Both the position numbers and the translations under genes were made by a program. Under the pieces are notes generated by a model, which did no database searches, was not told the origin of the DNA, and saw nothing but the letters and a program-made list of their open reading frames with translations. From Methylomarinum sp. (lineage in GTDB: Bacteria > Pseudomonadota > Gammaproteobacteria > Methylococcales > Methylomonadaceae), in the NCBI GenBank assembly GCA_013139755.1, contig WTAG01000470.1, forward strand, positions 1 through 15,959: DNA of 15,959 nucleotides, in the 5' to 3' direction. Positions 1-7,692 of the stretch are shown here, in pieces (positions within the stretch are counted from its first letter, which is position 1; every line of letters begins with the position of its first letter).

Positions 1-38
1 TAATTCACCATCACTATTAAATAATTTAGGAAAACAGC

Positions 39-614
39 ATGATTAAAAAACAAATATTTTATTTATTAATTTTAATGATAACTCTATCAACAGGTTGTAG
101 TCGCTATTATTATTCAAATGAACCTGATGATGAAAATTTGGTTGAAGTTAGTTTTAAAGAGGTTGATAACTTACTAATAAACTTAAAACAGCCGCTACCA
201 ACAGGGAGTTTAGTCGTCATTAATTCCTTAGTAAACGTAGATGATTTGAGTCAAACATTCTCATTTGGCCGCATTATTTCAGATCAAATTTCATCTGCAT
301 TTCATCGCGCTGGATACAGAGTGATGGGGATGGAGCTGCCAACAGAGATCTTTGCCAAAGGCGATGCAGGCATTCTGCATCTTTCAGCCAAAACAAAAGA
401 GGCCTTGAATAATATAGCTGCAAAGTCCTTAGTTATTGGCAGTTTTGCTCCGGGTAAGCGTAATGTTTATATTTCTTTAAGAATTGTGGATATTGCTAGT
501 CAAAATATTATTGCAACGACTGATTTTTCGGTGCCCATGGGACCAGATGCTAAAATATTGTTAACGCCAAAAAAAATTGATATCGAACAGAAACCAGAAA
601 CATCTATTAACTAA
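39..614 (+). CDS. FlgO-domain outer-membrane lipoprotein
   Basis: A 191-residue predicted lipoprotein. It has a positively charged start (MIKK), a hydrophobic segment to about residue 18 and a lipobox-like LSTGC with Cys20 as the lipidation site. The mature part resembles the FlgO domain: it has the run around VVINSLVNVDDL (about 59-70), then 'FGRIISDQISSAFHRAGYRV' and the 'LVIGSFAPGKRNVYISLRIV' stretch near residues 131-150. FlgO of Vibrio is an outer-membrane protein linked to flagellar stability, but stand-alone FlgO-domain lipoproteins occur in many proteobacteria without nearby flagellar genes. None are visible here, so a flagellar role is not supported. The ATG at 39 is preceded by AGGAAAA at good spacing. 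The domain call is from recognised sequence similarity; the function is inferred only at the level of 'envelope lipoprotein'. Confidence 0.8.
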   Translation: MIKKQIFYLLILMITLSTGCSRYYYSNEPDDENLVEVSFKEVDNLLINLKQPLPTGSLVVINSLVNVDDLSQTFSFGRIISDQISSAFHRAGYRVMGMELPTEIFAKGDAGILHLSAKTKEALNNIAAKSLVIGSFAPGKRNVYISLRIVDIASQNIIATTDFSVPMGPDAKILLTPKKIDIEQKPETSIN

Positions 615-697
615 TCGTTTCCAAATTTTAAAGCACCGAAACTCGCTATTTATACGCAAATAATGGAGCCTAACATTTCAACATTAGAGACCTAAAC

Positions 698-764
698 ATA
701 CTTCGCACTATCACAGATGCAGCTTCCTATCTGTTGATTCCGCATCCGTGACCGCGCGAAGTAT
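698..764. repeat. Nested imperfect hairpin in intergenic space
   Basis: Outer arms ATACTTCGC (698-706) and GCGAAGTAT (756-764) are perfect reverse complements. Inside them, TCACAGATGCAG (711-722) pairs with CCGCATCCGTGA (740-751) at 10 of 12 positions, leaving a 17-base loop. It lies between two convergent genes, so it could be a decayed miniature inverted-repeat element, part of a transcription end, or a structured RNA. There is no T-tract, so it is not a classical intrinsic terminator. No gene is seen in 615-907. Confidence 0.6.
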
Positions 765-806
765 AAAAGAAATCATATCTATTCAGCGTATTTAGAGATA
801 AGAATA

Positions 807-876
807 CAGGTTATTGGTGTATAAAGACGCGTGACTGCAACGCCCTGTTGTAGAAGCCTTATAGATTAATAACCTG
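807..876. repeat. Second nested hairpin, convergent intergenic region
   Basis: CAGGTTATT (807-815) and AATAACCTG (868-876) are perfect 9-base inverted arms. Nested inside are TATAA (820-824) with TTATA (859-863), and GCGT (829-832) with ACGC (840-843). It stands about 40 bases after the 698-764 hairpin. The two may be one composite element or two separate ones. No T-tract follows on either strand. The nature of the element is not known from this window. Confidence 0.5.
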
Positions 877-907
877 AACTCCTTGTGTGAATTACCTTGA
901 TTCCAGT

Positions 908-1948
908 CTATTGTGTGTGATTTTCCACTGTAGCTGGAATACTATTACCCCGTGCCTGCATTGCTAATGCTTGTGGATATTTTTTATAGTGTTGACGTAC
1001 TGCACTGGCTAAAGCCAATTTAACATTCTCATCAATCAAACAAGGCGACTCATCAGGTAACGCCTTTAAAATAGCTACTAATAACAGATCTTGCGGTGAG
1101 CTTAGTTTTTTTTGCCAACTGGCTAGCAAGGTTTTATCTATCTGTGCTGGTAATGACCCCATAATACCCTGATCATTTTGATCGTGTACTAACAAGCCTG
1201 AGGTTGTACCTCTATCCAGCGTCAATACCTGAAACAAGTACAGTGTATGGTAAGCCTTTTGTTTATCATAATCATCGATCGAAGGATTAGGATTGTTTGC
1301 AATGGCTTGTTTAAATAATTCGACATAGCAATCAATCACCGACCGGCCTAATGTTTTTGCCAGATTAATATCCGCCTGCTCATCACCGCTGCTATATTGT
1401 TCCAGATAAAAATGCGACACACCTCGATGCCTTTCCAGGGCTGGGATATAAAAATACCTATCACCCTGTGCTTTTGCTAACGGATATTGTTTATCAGCCA
1501 GATTTTTTAAAGTCTCTAAAAATAGAGCAGTTGCTTGCTGATTTTCTATTGCAGGATTCAAATCTGCCATCATTCGCCAATAACCCTTGCCATCCTTCAT
1601 TTCTGTCCAGCTTATATGCATATGGACCGAGGGGGCATAAGGGTTTTGAGGATGAATGATCGTTGATAGTGCCGTGGCAGAGGCAAGTTTTTTACTTACG
1701 TCATCATCATATTGAACTTGTGACACATTAACTGATGCTCGATTAAACAACTGCTGATCTGCTGCCACATATCGAACACCGCCACCATGCACACCCTCAT
1801 ATCTAAACCATTCTATAGCAGCAAATGATTGCTTATCTTGTTGCCTTGTATCAATTTCATTTAATTGCTTAACAAAATAATGCTGAAGCTCTTCAACCAG
1901 GTTACTGGCTACTTCTGCTTTTATTGATTGAGCTTTAGTTCTGTTCAT
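908..1948 (-). CDS. Divergent coproporphyrinogen III oxidase (HemF-like)
   Basis: A 346-residue homologue of oxygen-dependent coproporphyrinogen III oxidase, which decarboxylates two propionates in haem synthesis. Shared landmarks with E. coli HemF (299 aa) are GGGVRYV near 55-61, RASVNVSQV near 70-78, IIHPQNPYAPSVH at 97-109 (matching HPHNPYVPTSH), YFYIPALERHRGVSHF near 165-180 and LDRGTTSGL near 244-252. By eye, His99 and His109 match the first two metal/catalytic histidines (E. coli H96 and H106). The other two (H145 and H175) are not at the aligned places; Ala170 appears to replace H175. It is also longer, mainly in the C-terminal third. It may be a diverged oxidase or a paralogue with another role. 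The start at 1948 has only a weak ribosome binding site, and a terminator lies just upstream. Family call is firm, activity is not. Confidence 0.78.
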   Translation of the reverse strand: MNRTKAQSIKAEVASNLVEELQHYFVKQLNEIDTRQQDKQSFAAIEWFRYEGVHGGGVRYVAADQQLFNRASVNVSQVQYDDDVSKKLASATALSTIIHPQNPYAPSVHMHISWTEMKDGKGYWRMMADLNPAIENQQATALFLETLKNLADKQYPLAKAQGDRYFYIPALERHRGVSHFYLEQYSSGDEQADINLAKTLGRSVIDCYVELFKQAIANNPNPSIDDYDKQKAYHTLYLFQVLTLDRGTTSGLLVHDQNDQGIMGSLPAQIDKTLLASWQKKLSSPQDLLLVAILKALPDESPCLIDENVKLALASAVRQHYKKYPQALAMQARGNSIPATVENHTQ

Positions 1949-1967
1949 AATATGTATTATTCTTTTT

Positions 1968-2000
1968 ATAAAAAAAGGGCAAAGCTCTCACTTTACCCTT
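1968..2000 (-). terminator. Intrinsic terminator after the dehydrogenase gene
   Basis: Read on the minus strand, AAGGGTAAAG (2000-1991) pairs with CTTTGCCCTT (1984-1975) around a 6-base loop, with one T-G wobble. The stem runs directly into a run of seven T, then ATAAAAAG. It lies downstream of the LeuB-like gene (ending 2031) and only about 20-30 bases before the HemF-like start at 1948, so it should limit read-through into that gene. Confidence 0.85.
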
Positions 2001-2030
2001 CTCATCATTCAACTCATTACAAGTTAACGG

Positions 2031-3137
2031 TTAAACTTTTGGCATTGCTCTTAATTTTTCGACAACTTTATCGCCAAACTCATCAGTACCAATCATCTTA
2101 ACGCCTGAACCCGGCTTAGAAAGATCAGCGGTTGAATAGCCATCACCAAAAACGCCCTGCATGGCTGCCCATACGTTTTTAGCCTCATCTTCCATACCAA
2201 AACTATTTTCCAACATCATAGCGACTGAGCCAATCATAGAATAAGGATTCGCCATGTTTTTTCCTGCAATATCAGGTGCCGAGCCATGAGATGGTTCATA
2301 GTATGCTTTATCATCACCCAGACAAGCCGAAGGCATAAGGCCTAAAGAACCTAAAATACCACCCCCCTGGTCACTCAAAATATCGCCAAACATGTTTTCC
2401 ATCACCATCACGTCAAACTGCGTTGGTTTTAAACATAACAATGTGGCCGCAGCATCAACCAAAAGATTAATCACTTCAACATCCGGATAATCAACTGCGA
2501 CTTCTTCTAAAATTTCGTTCCACAATACGCTGGATTTCAGAACATTACTTTTATGGATATTATGTAAAACTTTCTTTCTCTTACTGGCTAATTTAAAAGC
2601 CTGGATTAAAATTTGACGAATTTGACCTTCATCATATTCCAGCGTTTCTTTAACATAACGCTGTCCTTTGTCATTGATCCCTGTTTCCTTTTCACCAAAA
2701 TAAAGCCCGCCAACTAGCTCACGAACCATAATCAGGTCTATGCCTTCACCAATAATTTCTGGCTTTAAAGGCGAGAAATGCGCCAATGCTTTAGGTAAAG
2801 AGACCGGACGAAAATTTGCATAAGTATTGTAACGGCGACGCATAGGCAATAATGCACCACGCTCTGGTTGCTTATCAACAGGAATGTTTTTTGATTCTTC
2901 ATGACTCAAGCCAATCGGCCCTTTAAGAATCGCATCAGCGCCATCACAAATCGCTTTTGTTTCTTCAGGAAATGCATCACCTGTTGCAAAATAAGCACAT
3001 GCACCAAATAACGCAGGTAGCAATTCAAATGTCACATCGTTACGTTCTTCAACCAGTTTTAGAACTTTAAGTGCTTCCTTTGTGATTTCTGGGCCGATTC
3101 CATCACCCGCCAACACTGCGATTTTATAATTCTTCAT
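2031..3137 (-). CDS. 3-isopropylmalate dehydrogenase-like protein
   Basis: A 368-residue member of the isocitrate/isopropylmalate dehydrogenase family, which oxidises and decarboxylates a 2-hydroxy acid with NAD(P)+. It shows GDGIGPEI (11-18), three substrate-type arginines in the LeuB pattern (MRRRY.., ANFRP, VRELVGG; about R100, R110, R139), Tyr146, Lys196 in HKSNVL, and metal-type aspartates 228, 252 and 256 with the 24 and 4 spacing of LeuB. The motif NMFGDILSD (248-256) and HGSAPDIAGKNMANP (284-298) follow; the Asp in the latter suggests NAD+ use. It stands apart from leuA, leuC or leuD and reads as a divergent LeuB (for example GLSHEESKNI near 76), so leucine synthesis is likely but not proved. 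AAGG lies ahead of the ATG at 3137. A terminator follows. Confidence 0.8.
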   Translation of the reverse strand: MKNYKIAVLAGDGIGPEITKEALKVLKLVEERNDVTFELLPALFGACAYFATGDAFPEETKAICDGADAILKGPIGLSHEESKNIPVDKQPERGALLPMRRRYNTYANFRPVSLPKALAHFSPLKPEIIGEGIDLIMVRELVGGLYFGEKETGINDKGQRYVKETLEYDEGQIRQILIQAFKLASKRKKVLHNIHKSNVLKSSVLWNEILEEVAVDYPDVEVINLLVDAAATLLCLKPTQFDVMVMENMFGDILSDQGGGILGSLGLMPSACLGDDKAYYEPSHGSAPDIAGKNMANPYSMIGSVAMMLENSFGMEDEAKNVWAAMQGVFGDGYSTADLSKPGSGVKMIGTDEFGDKVVEKLRAMPKV

Positions 3138-3187
3138 TGTTTACCTTATTTACCTTTTTTGTATGTTTAAAACAGCGTATTTTTATC

Positions 3188-3262
3188 GTAGCCTTGATGC
3201 AGTAAAGCGGAATCAAGGAATCATAGATAAACCTTGATTTCATTTCATTACATCAAGGCTAC
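3188..3262. repeat. GTAG-headed inverted repeat pair (REP/BIME-like), CCTTGAT family
   Basis: Left arm 3188-3218 begins GTAGCCTTGATG and ends AATCAAGG. Right arm 3232-3262 is its imperfect reverse complement, ending CATCAAGGCTAC, with a 13-base loop. Each arm also folds on itself (CCTTGAT with ATCAAGG), so the whole can form a cloverleaf. A GTAG tetranucleotide at the base of a hairpin, in two opposed copies, is the hallmark layout of REP elements mobilised by RAYT transposases. It sits between the mutase stop and the LeuB-like start. No transposase is in the window. Confidence 0.75.
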
Positions 3263-3301
3263 ATAATGCGATATATTTTACCTTATATTGAAGCTATCTA
3301 C

Positions 3302-4681
3302 CTATAGCCGTAATAATTTCAAGAGTTCATCGGTTTTGGCTTGCATTAAAGCGACATCTGCGCGTGATTCCACATTAAGCCTAACCACTGGCTCGGTATT
3401 TGATGTGCGTAAATTAAATCGCCAGTCATCAAACTCAACACCAATGCCATCGGTCATATCAATATTTTTAGCATCGGTTTTATAAGCATTAAGAACTCGC
3501 TCTATTGCTGCTTTAGGATCTGCTAGTTTGCTATTAATTTCACCCGAAGAAGGGAATTTAGCAATGCGCTCAGCCACCATTGATGATAATGGTTTATTTC
3601 TCACACAAAGCAGTTCTGCAACCAATAACCAAGGAATCATGCCACTATCACAGTAAAAAAAGTCTCTAAAGTAATGATGGGCACTCATTTCGCCACCATA
3701 GATAGCATCTTCTTTGCGCATGCGCTCTTTAATAAAAGCATGGCCTGTTTTTGACATGATGGCATCTCCCCCCGCTTGCTTGACTATTTCTTGGGTATTC
3801 CATGTTAAGCGAGGGTCATAAATCACCTTGGCTCCCGCTTGTTTTTTTAAAAAAGCATCCGCCAACAAGCCTACGATATAGTAGCCTTCTATAAATTGAC
3901 CTTGCTCATCAAACAAAAAACAGCGATCAAAATCACCGTCCCATGCAATACCCATATCCGCGCCATGTGCTTTAACGGCATCACTGGTATCAGCTCTATT
4001 TTCAGGCAATAACGGATTAGGAATACCATTAGGAAAAGCCGCATCAGGCTGGTGATGTACTTTTATAAACTCGACAGGTATTGATAACGCCTTAAACTGT
4101 TGCTCCAGCGCATCTATCACATGCCCGGCCTAACCATTGCCTGAGTTGACAACCAGTTTAAGTGGCGTAATATTTTCAGCATTGATATATCCTAACAAAT
4201 GATCAACGTATGCAGCCAAAATAGACACTTTGCTATAGCTGCCTTTTTTAGCCTTAGCAGCGTCTGTTAACCATGGCTGCTGCTCTGCCATTAGCTGTAT
4301 ATCACCTAATCCGGTATCGCCTGAAACAGGTTTACTTTGCTCTCTGACCAATTTCATACCGTTGTAATTAATGGGGTTATGAGATGCTGTTACCTCAACG
4401 CCACCATCCACGTTCAAATAACTAGTTGCAAAATAAATTTCTTCTGTTCCAACCATACCTATGTCGATAACATTGCAGCCTTCTGCTTGCAAACCTTCCG
4501 CTAATGCCATTTTTAAATCTGCGCTGGTTGCTCTTGCATCACCACCAACAACAACAGATTTTAAACTGAGTGTCCTTGCAAATGCGCGCCCTACCCTATA
4601 AGCAACACCATTATCCAGCTCAACATCAAGCTCACCTCTAATATCATAAGCTTTAAAACAAGTTAATTTATTCCCCATCAT
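3302..4681 (-). pseudogene. manB: Phosphomannomutase with in-frame amber codon
   Basis: Phosphomannomutase converts mannose-6-phosphate to mannose-1-phosphate for GDP-mannose and surface sugars. The frame spans 459 codons, as in E. coli ManB/CpsG (456 aa), but one TAG at 4130-4132 splits it after NSGNG, giving a 183-residue N-terminal part and a C-terminal part in the same frame (…AGHVIDALE). Everything else is intact: [11 protein letters not shown] at the start, TASHNP with the phosphoserine Ser100, the metal loop DGDFDR (about 248-253), GEMSAHHY (about 330-337) and [10 protein letters not shown] (about 425-434). There are no frameshifts and no visible decay, so the stop is recent, a sequencing error, or read through. 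A GTG just after the stop (4120) could start the second half, but neither half alone has a full active site. The ATG at 4678 has better spacing to GAGGGA than the one at 4681. Confidence 0.85.
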
Positions 4682-4739
4682 TCCCTCACAAATATTGCAA
4701 CAAACGCTTAAATTTCAATTACTAACTCCATCAAATTAA

Positions 4740-4769
4740 TTAACAACCTAAATCACAGTGCTTTATAAT
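4740..4769 (+). promoter_or_regulatory. Likely sigma-70 promoter of rpe
   Basis: TTAACA (4740-4745) and TATAAT (4764-4769) are separated by 18 bases; together they match consensus at 11 of 12 positions. It would start transcription near 4776, about 75 bases before rpe. A second TATAAT at 4817-4822 lies closer to the gene but has no recognisable -35 box. Confidence 0.6.
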
Positions 4770-4850
4770 TCATAAAAACTTGTTTTTTAGAAAAGCCTAG
4801 ATGGAATAAAACAAGATATAATAGCCGTTTTAAACAAAGAGGATTAGAAA

Positions 4851-5519
4851 ATGACAGATAACTGGATAGCTCCTTCCATCCTTTCCGCAGATTTCGCTAA
4901 GCTAGGTGAAGAAGTTGATAATGTTTTAGCTTCTGGTGCTGACGTTGTTCATTTTGATGTTATGGACAACCACTTTGTGCCAAACTTGACTATTGGTCCT
5001 TTGGTTTGTGATGCACTAAGAAAACATGGTGTAACCGCTCCAATCGATGTACATTTAATGGTTGATCCTGTAGATAGAATCATCCCTGATTTTGCTAAAG
5101 CAGGTGCTAGCATGATCACTTTTCATCCTGAAGCCTCGACTCATATTGATCGTTCTTTACAGATGATTCGTGATGCAGGTTGTAAGTCTGGCTTAGTATT
5201 TAATCCAGCAACACCATTAAGCTACTTAGATTACGTTATGGACAAAGTAGACATTATCTTATTAATGTCTGTTAACCCTGGTTTTGGTGGACAATCTTTT
5301 ATCCCTGCAACATTGGATAAACTACGCCAAGCTAGAAAGCTGATTGATGATAGCGGTTATGATATCCGTTTAGAAATTGACGGCGGTGTTAAAGTTGACA
5401 ATATCCGTGAGATTAAAGCTGCGGGTGCTGATATGTTTGTTGCAGGTTCTGCAATTTTCAGCCAACCTGACTACAAAAAAGTCATTGATGAAATGCGTGC
5501 TGAATTAGCGAAAGCATAA
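4851..5519 (+). CDS. rpe: Ribulose-phosphate 3-epimerase
   Basis: Interconverts ribulose-5-phosphate and xylulose-5-phosphate in the cytoplasm, in the pentose phosphate pathway and, in methylotrophs, in the ribulose monophosphate cycle. The 222-residue protein has the usual length and all key parts of the (beta/alpha)8 barrel: [10 protein letters not shown] (6-15), [12 protein letters not shown] (34-45) with catalytic Asp36 and metal His34, DVHLMV with His68, [10 protein letters not shown] (139-148) and EIDGGV with Asp177. The ATG at 4851 is preceded by GAGG at 9 bases. The gene is flanked by a good promoter and an intrinsic terminator, so it is probably transcribed alone. In many gammaproteobacteria rpe precedes gph and trp genes; here it does not. 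Confidence 0.97.
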   Translation: MTDNWIAPSILSADFAKLGEEVDNVLASGADVVHFDVMDNHFVPNLTIGPLVCDALRKHGVTAPIDVHLMVDPVDRIIPDFAKAGASMITFHPEASTHIDRSLQMIRDAGCKSGLVFNPATPLSYLDYVMDKVDIILLMSVNPGFGGQSFIPATLDKLRQARKLIDDSGYDIRLEIDGGVKVDNIREIKAAGADMFVAGSAIFSQPDYKKVIDEMRAELAKA

Positions 5520-5531
5520 GCGTCATTGCTT

Positions 5532-5573
5532 AAAAAAGGGGCGTATAGATTTAATCTATACACCCCTTTTTTT
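5532..5573 (+). terminator. Intrinsic terminator after rpe
   Basis: GGGG (5538-5541) and GTATAGAT (5543-5550) pair with ATCTATAC (5554-5561) and CCCC (5563-5566), with one mismatch and a 3-base loop. The stem is flanked by an A-run on the left and seven T on the right, so it could also end transcription coming from the opposite strand (ybiT). Confidence 0.93.
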
Positions 5574-5594
5574 ACATTAGAAATAAGAGTTCAG

Positions 5595-5680
5595 TGTAGG
5601 CTGGGTTAAGGTACGAAACCCAGCATTAAACATGATTCAAATCATTGATTCTGGGTTTCGTTTCCTCAACCCAGCCTACA
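5595..5680. repeat. GTAG-headed inverted repeat pair (REP/BIME-like), CTGGGTT family
   Basis: Left arm 5595-5623 begins TGTAGGCTGGGTT and ends AAACCCAG. Right arm 5651-5680 is its reverse complement with one substitution and one extra base. Each arm can also fold internally (CTGGGTT with AAACCCAG). It has the same architecture as the 3188-3262 element but a different stem sequence: GTAG head, hairpin, 27-base spacer, opposed copy. It lies between the convergent rpe and ybiT genes, a common site for REP elements. Confidence 0.8.
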
Positions 5681-5696
5681 ACGCTACAATATCCTT

Positions 5697-7280
5697 TTAA
5701 GCCTGACTACTTAAATAATCCTCATAAGTCCCTCTAAAATCAACAATCCCTGTGGGTGTTAACTCTATAACACGGGTTGCTAAAGAAGAAACGAATTCTC
5801 TATCGTGACTGACAAAAATCAAAGTACCCGGATAATTTTCTAAAGCCAAATTTAATGATTCAATAGATTCCATATCCAAATGGTTGGTTGGCTCATCCAT
5901 CAACATAATATTGGCACGTTGTAACATCAACTTCCCAAAGATCATCCGGCCTTTTTCACCACCCGAAAGCACACTGACTTTTTTATCAATATCATTTTGA
6001 GAGAATAATAACCGACCCAGTGTTCCACGAATAACCTGATCATCATCACTGGGTTTACCCCATTGCTCCATCCATTCAAACAACTGCATATCTTCTGCAA
6101 ATTCAGGTGCGTGATCCTGTGCACAATAAGATATATCTGAATTCTCAGACCATTTCACCTTACCCGCTGTTGGCTCCAGATCACCTACCAAACATTTCAA
6201 TAAAGTCGTCTTACCTATCCCATTAGGTCCAATAATAGCAACTCGTTCACCCACTTCTACCATTAAATCAAAGCCACTAAACAGCTCCTCATCAAAACTT
6301 TTACTCAAGCCTTCAACCTCAAGCGCTAAACGATGTAGTTTTTTATCTTGATCAAAACGGATAAAAGGATTTTGACGGCTAGACGGCTTAATTTCGTCCA
6401 AATTAATTTTGTCTAATCGTTTTGCACGTGATGTAGCCTGTTTTGACTTTGAAGCATTAGCAGAAAATCGACTGACAAACGCTTTAAGCTCAGAAATCTG
6501 TGCTTTCTTTTTAGCATTTTCTGACTGCATGGTTTCAATAACCTGGGTAGCAGCTGTCATGTATTCATCATAAGACCCAGGGTAAACACGTATTTCACCG
6601 TAATCCAAATCCGCCATGTGACTACAGACACTGTTAAGGAAATGCCGATCATGCGAGATGATAACCATAGTACAGTTACGCTCATTCAACACACCCTCTA
6701 ACCAGCGAATAGCATTGATATCCAAGTTATTTGTTGGCTCATCCAACAACATAATATCTGGCTCAGAAAACAATGCCTGCGCCAATAACACACGTAATTT
6801 CCAACCCGGTGCAACTTCACTCATCAGCCCATAATGTTGCTCAACGGGAATACCCACCCCTGCTAACAACTCACCTGCACGAGCCTCTGCTGAATAACCA
6901 TCCATTTCAGCAAATTCAGATTCAAGATCACCGGCACGCATACCATCTGCTTCAGTCATTTCTGCTTTAGCATAAATAGCATCACGCTCAGACTTAACAG
7001 TCCATAACTCTTCATGCCCCATAATAACGGTATCAATCACCCCATAGGCTTCATAAGCAAACTGATCCTGCTTTAATTTACCGATACGCTCATGCGGATC
7101 TTTTGAGACATTACCTGCAGAGGGCTCCAAATCCCCCCCCAAAATTTTCATAAAGGTTGATTTTCCGCATCCGTTGGCACCAATGAGTCCATATCGGTTA
7201 CCATCAGTAAACTTAACAGAAACGTCTTCAAATAGTGGCTTAGCGCCAAATTGCATGGTGATATTTGCAGTTGCGAGCAT
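5697..7280 (-). CDS. ybiT: ABC-F family ATPase YbiT
   Basis: A soluble ribosome-associated ATPase with two ABC domains and no membrane part. The ABC-F family acts at the ribosomal E site to relieve stalled translation. The 527-residue protein aligns end to end with E. coli YbiT (530 aa). Domain 1 has Walker A GANGCGKS (34-41), the degenerate signature region [10 protein letters not shown] (154-163) and Walker [11 protein letters not shown] (178-187). The charged linker (about 245-320) contains [21 protein letters not shown]. Domain 2 has Walker A GPNGIGKT (351-358), signature LSGGEKGR (438-445) and MDEPTNHLD (461-469). A run of eight G falls in codons for LGGD (about 47-50). The gene has a long leader with a large palindrome. 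It converges on rpe. Confidence 0.96.
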   Translation of the reverse strand: MLATANITMQFGAKPLFEDVSVKFTDGNRYGLIGANGCGKSTFMKILGGDLEPSAGNVSKDPHERIGKLKQDQFAYEAYGVIDTVIMGHEELWTVKSERDAIYAKAEMTEADGMRAGDLESEFAEMDGYSAEARAGELLAGVGIPVEQHYGLMSEVAPGWKLRVLLAQALFSEPDIMLLDEPTNNLDINAIRWLEGVLNERNCTMVIISHDRHFLNSVCSHMADLDYGEIRVYPGSYDEYMTAATQVIETMQSENAKKKAQISELKAFVSRFSANASKSKQATSRAKRLDKINLDEIKPSSRQNPFIRFDQDKKLHRLALEVEGLSKSFDEELFSGFDLMVEVGERVAIIGPNGIGKTTLLKCLVGDLEPTAGKVKWSENSDISYCAQDHAPEFAEDMQLFEWMEQWGKPSDDDQVIRGTLGRLLFSQNDIDKKVSVLSGGEKGRMIFGKLMLQRANIMLMDEPTNHLDMESIESLNLALENYPGTLIFVSHDREFVSSLATRVIELTPTGIVDFRGTYEDYLSSQA

Positions 7281-7351
7281 TATTTTTTTCCAGGTAGAAG
7301 TACACCAATAATCACATCAAGATAAAGTAAATTTAAATGTGTTGCTGGCTC

Positions 7352-7511
7352 GGAGACTCTCCGAAAATAGAAACCGTCGCGAGGGAAAACCCTTTTGAGT
7401 CAGTTTTTTCGTTCATTTGAGGCGAATAGTTGTACTATTAAACGAAAATTAAGGGGAAAAATAACCAAAAGGACTTTTCCGTAGCTGGTTCTCTATTCTC
7501 GGACAGCCTCC
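7352..7511. repeat. 160-bp imperfect palindrome (MITE-like) in the ybiT leader
   Basis: The element is symmetrical about 7432. The centre is AATAGT-TGT-ACTATT (7425-7439). The middle pairs TTTTTTCGTT-type sequence with AACGAAAA, and CCCTTTTG (7390-7397) with CAAAAGG (7466-7472). The outer arms pair GGAGACTCTCCGAAAATAGA (7352-7371) with the region ending TCTATTCTCGGACAGCCTCC (7492-7511). The left arm also holds the small palindrome CGGAGACTCTCCG (7351-7363). There is no reading frame for a transposase, so a non-autonomous element or a long regulatory hairpin is likely. The rest of the 7281-7692 gap holds only the proposed ybiT promoter and a short GCGTA-TTC-TACGC hairpin (7537-7549). Confidence 0.65.
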
Positions 7512-7551
7512 TGAATATATTAAAGTTTTAAAGGGGGCGTATTCTACGCGC

Positions 7552-7579
7552 TTTATATAACTAAAGTTAAGTAAATCAA
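7552..7579 (-). promoter_or_regulatory. Possible sigma-70 promoter of ybiT
   Basis: On the minus strand TTGATT (7579-7574) and TATAAA (7557-7552) are 16 bases apart. Transcription from here would give a leader of about 265 bases carrying the 160-bp palindrome before ybiT. The match is moderate and the region is AT-rich, so other starts are possible. Confidence 0.4.
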
Positions 7580-7692
7580 AAAAATATCTCGCCTGGACAA
7601 GAGCTTTTATCAAATTTTCCCCTCATTATTTGTTAAAAATATGCTTATAATGTATTCACGCTTATACAATCTTAATTATAAAGGTGAAACAA

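Noticed and set aside
39..614. Flagellar operon context for the FlgO-like gene
   Set aside because: No flagellar gene lies in the window and the downstream genes are metabolic and convergent.
1468..1659. Plus-strand open frame inside the HemF-like gene
   Set aside because: It is antisense to a conserved coding region, has no ribosome binding site and resembles nothing known.
4130..4132. Amber codon as a genetically encoded pyrrolysine site
   Set aside because: No pyl genes are visible, phosphomannomutases do not use pyrrolysine, and a nonsense mutation or base-call error is simpler.
4817..4822. TATAAT close to rpe as the main promoter
   Set aside because: No -35 box is found 15-19 bases upstream; the upstream pair at 4740-4769 is a better match.
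3188..5680. Repeats taken together as CRISPR-like
   Set aside because: They are isolated inverted pairs with no regular spacing, no direct repeats with unique spacers and no cas genes.
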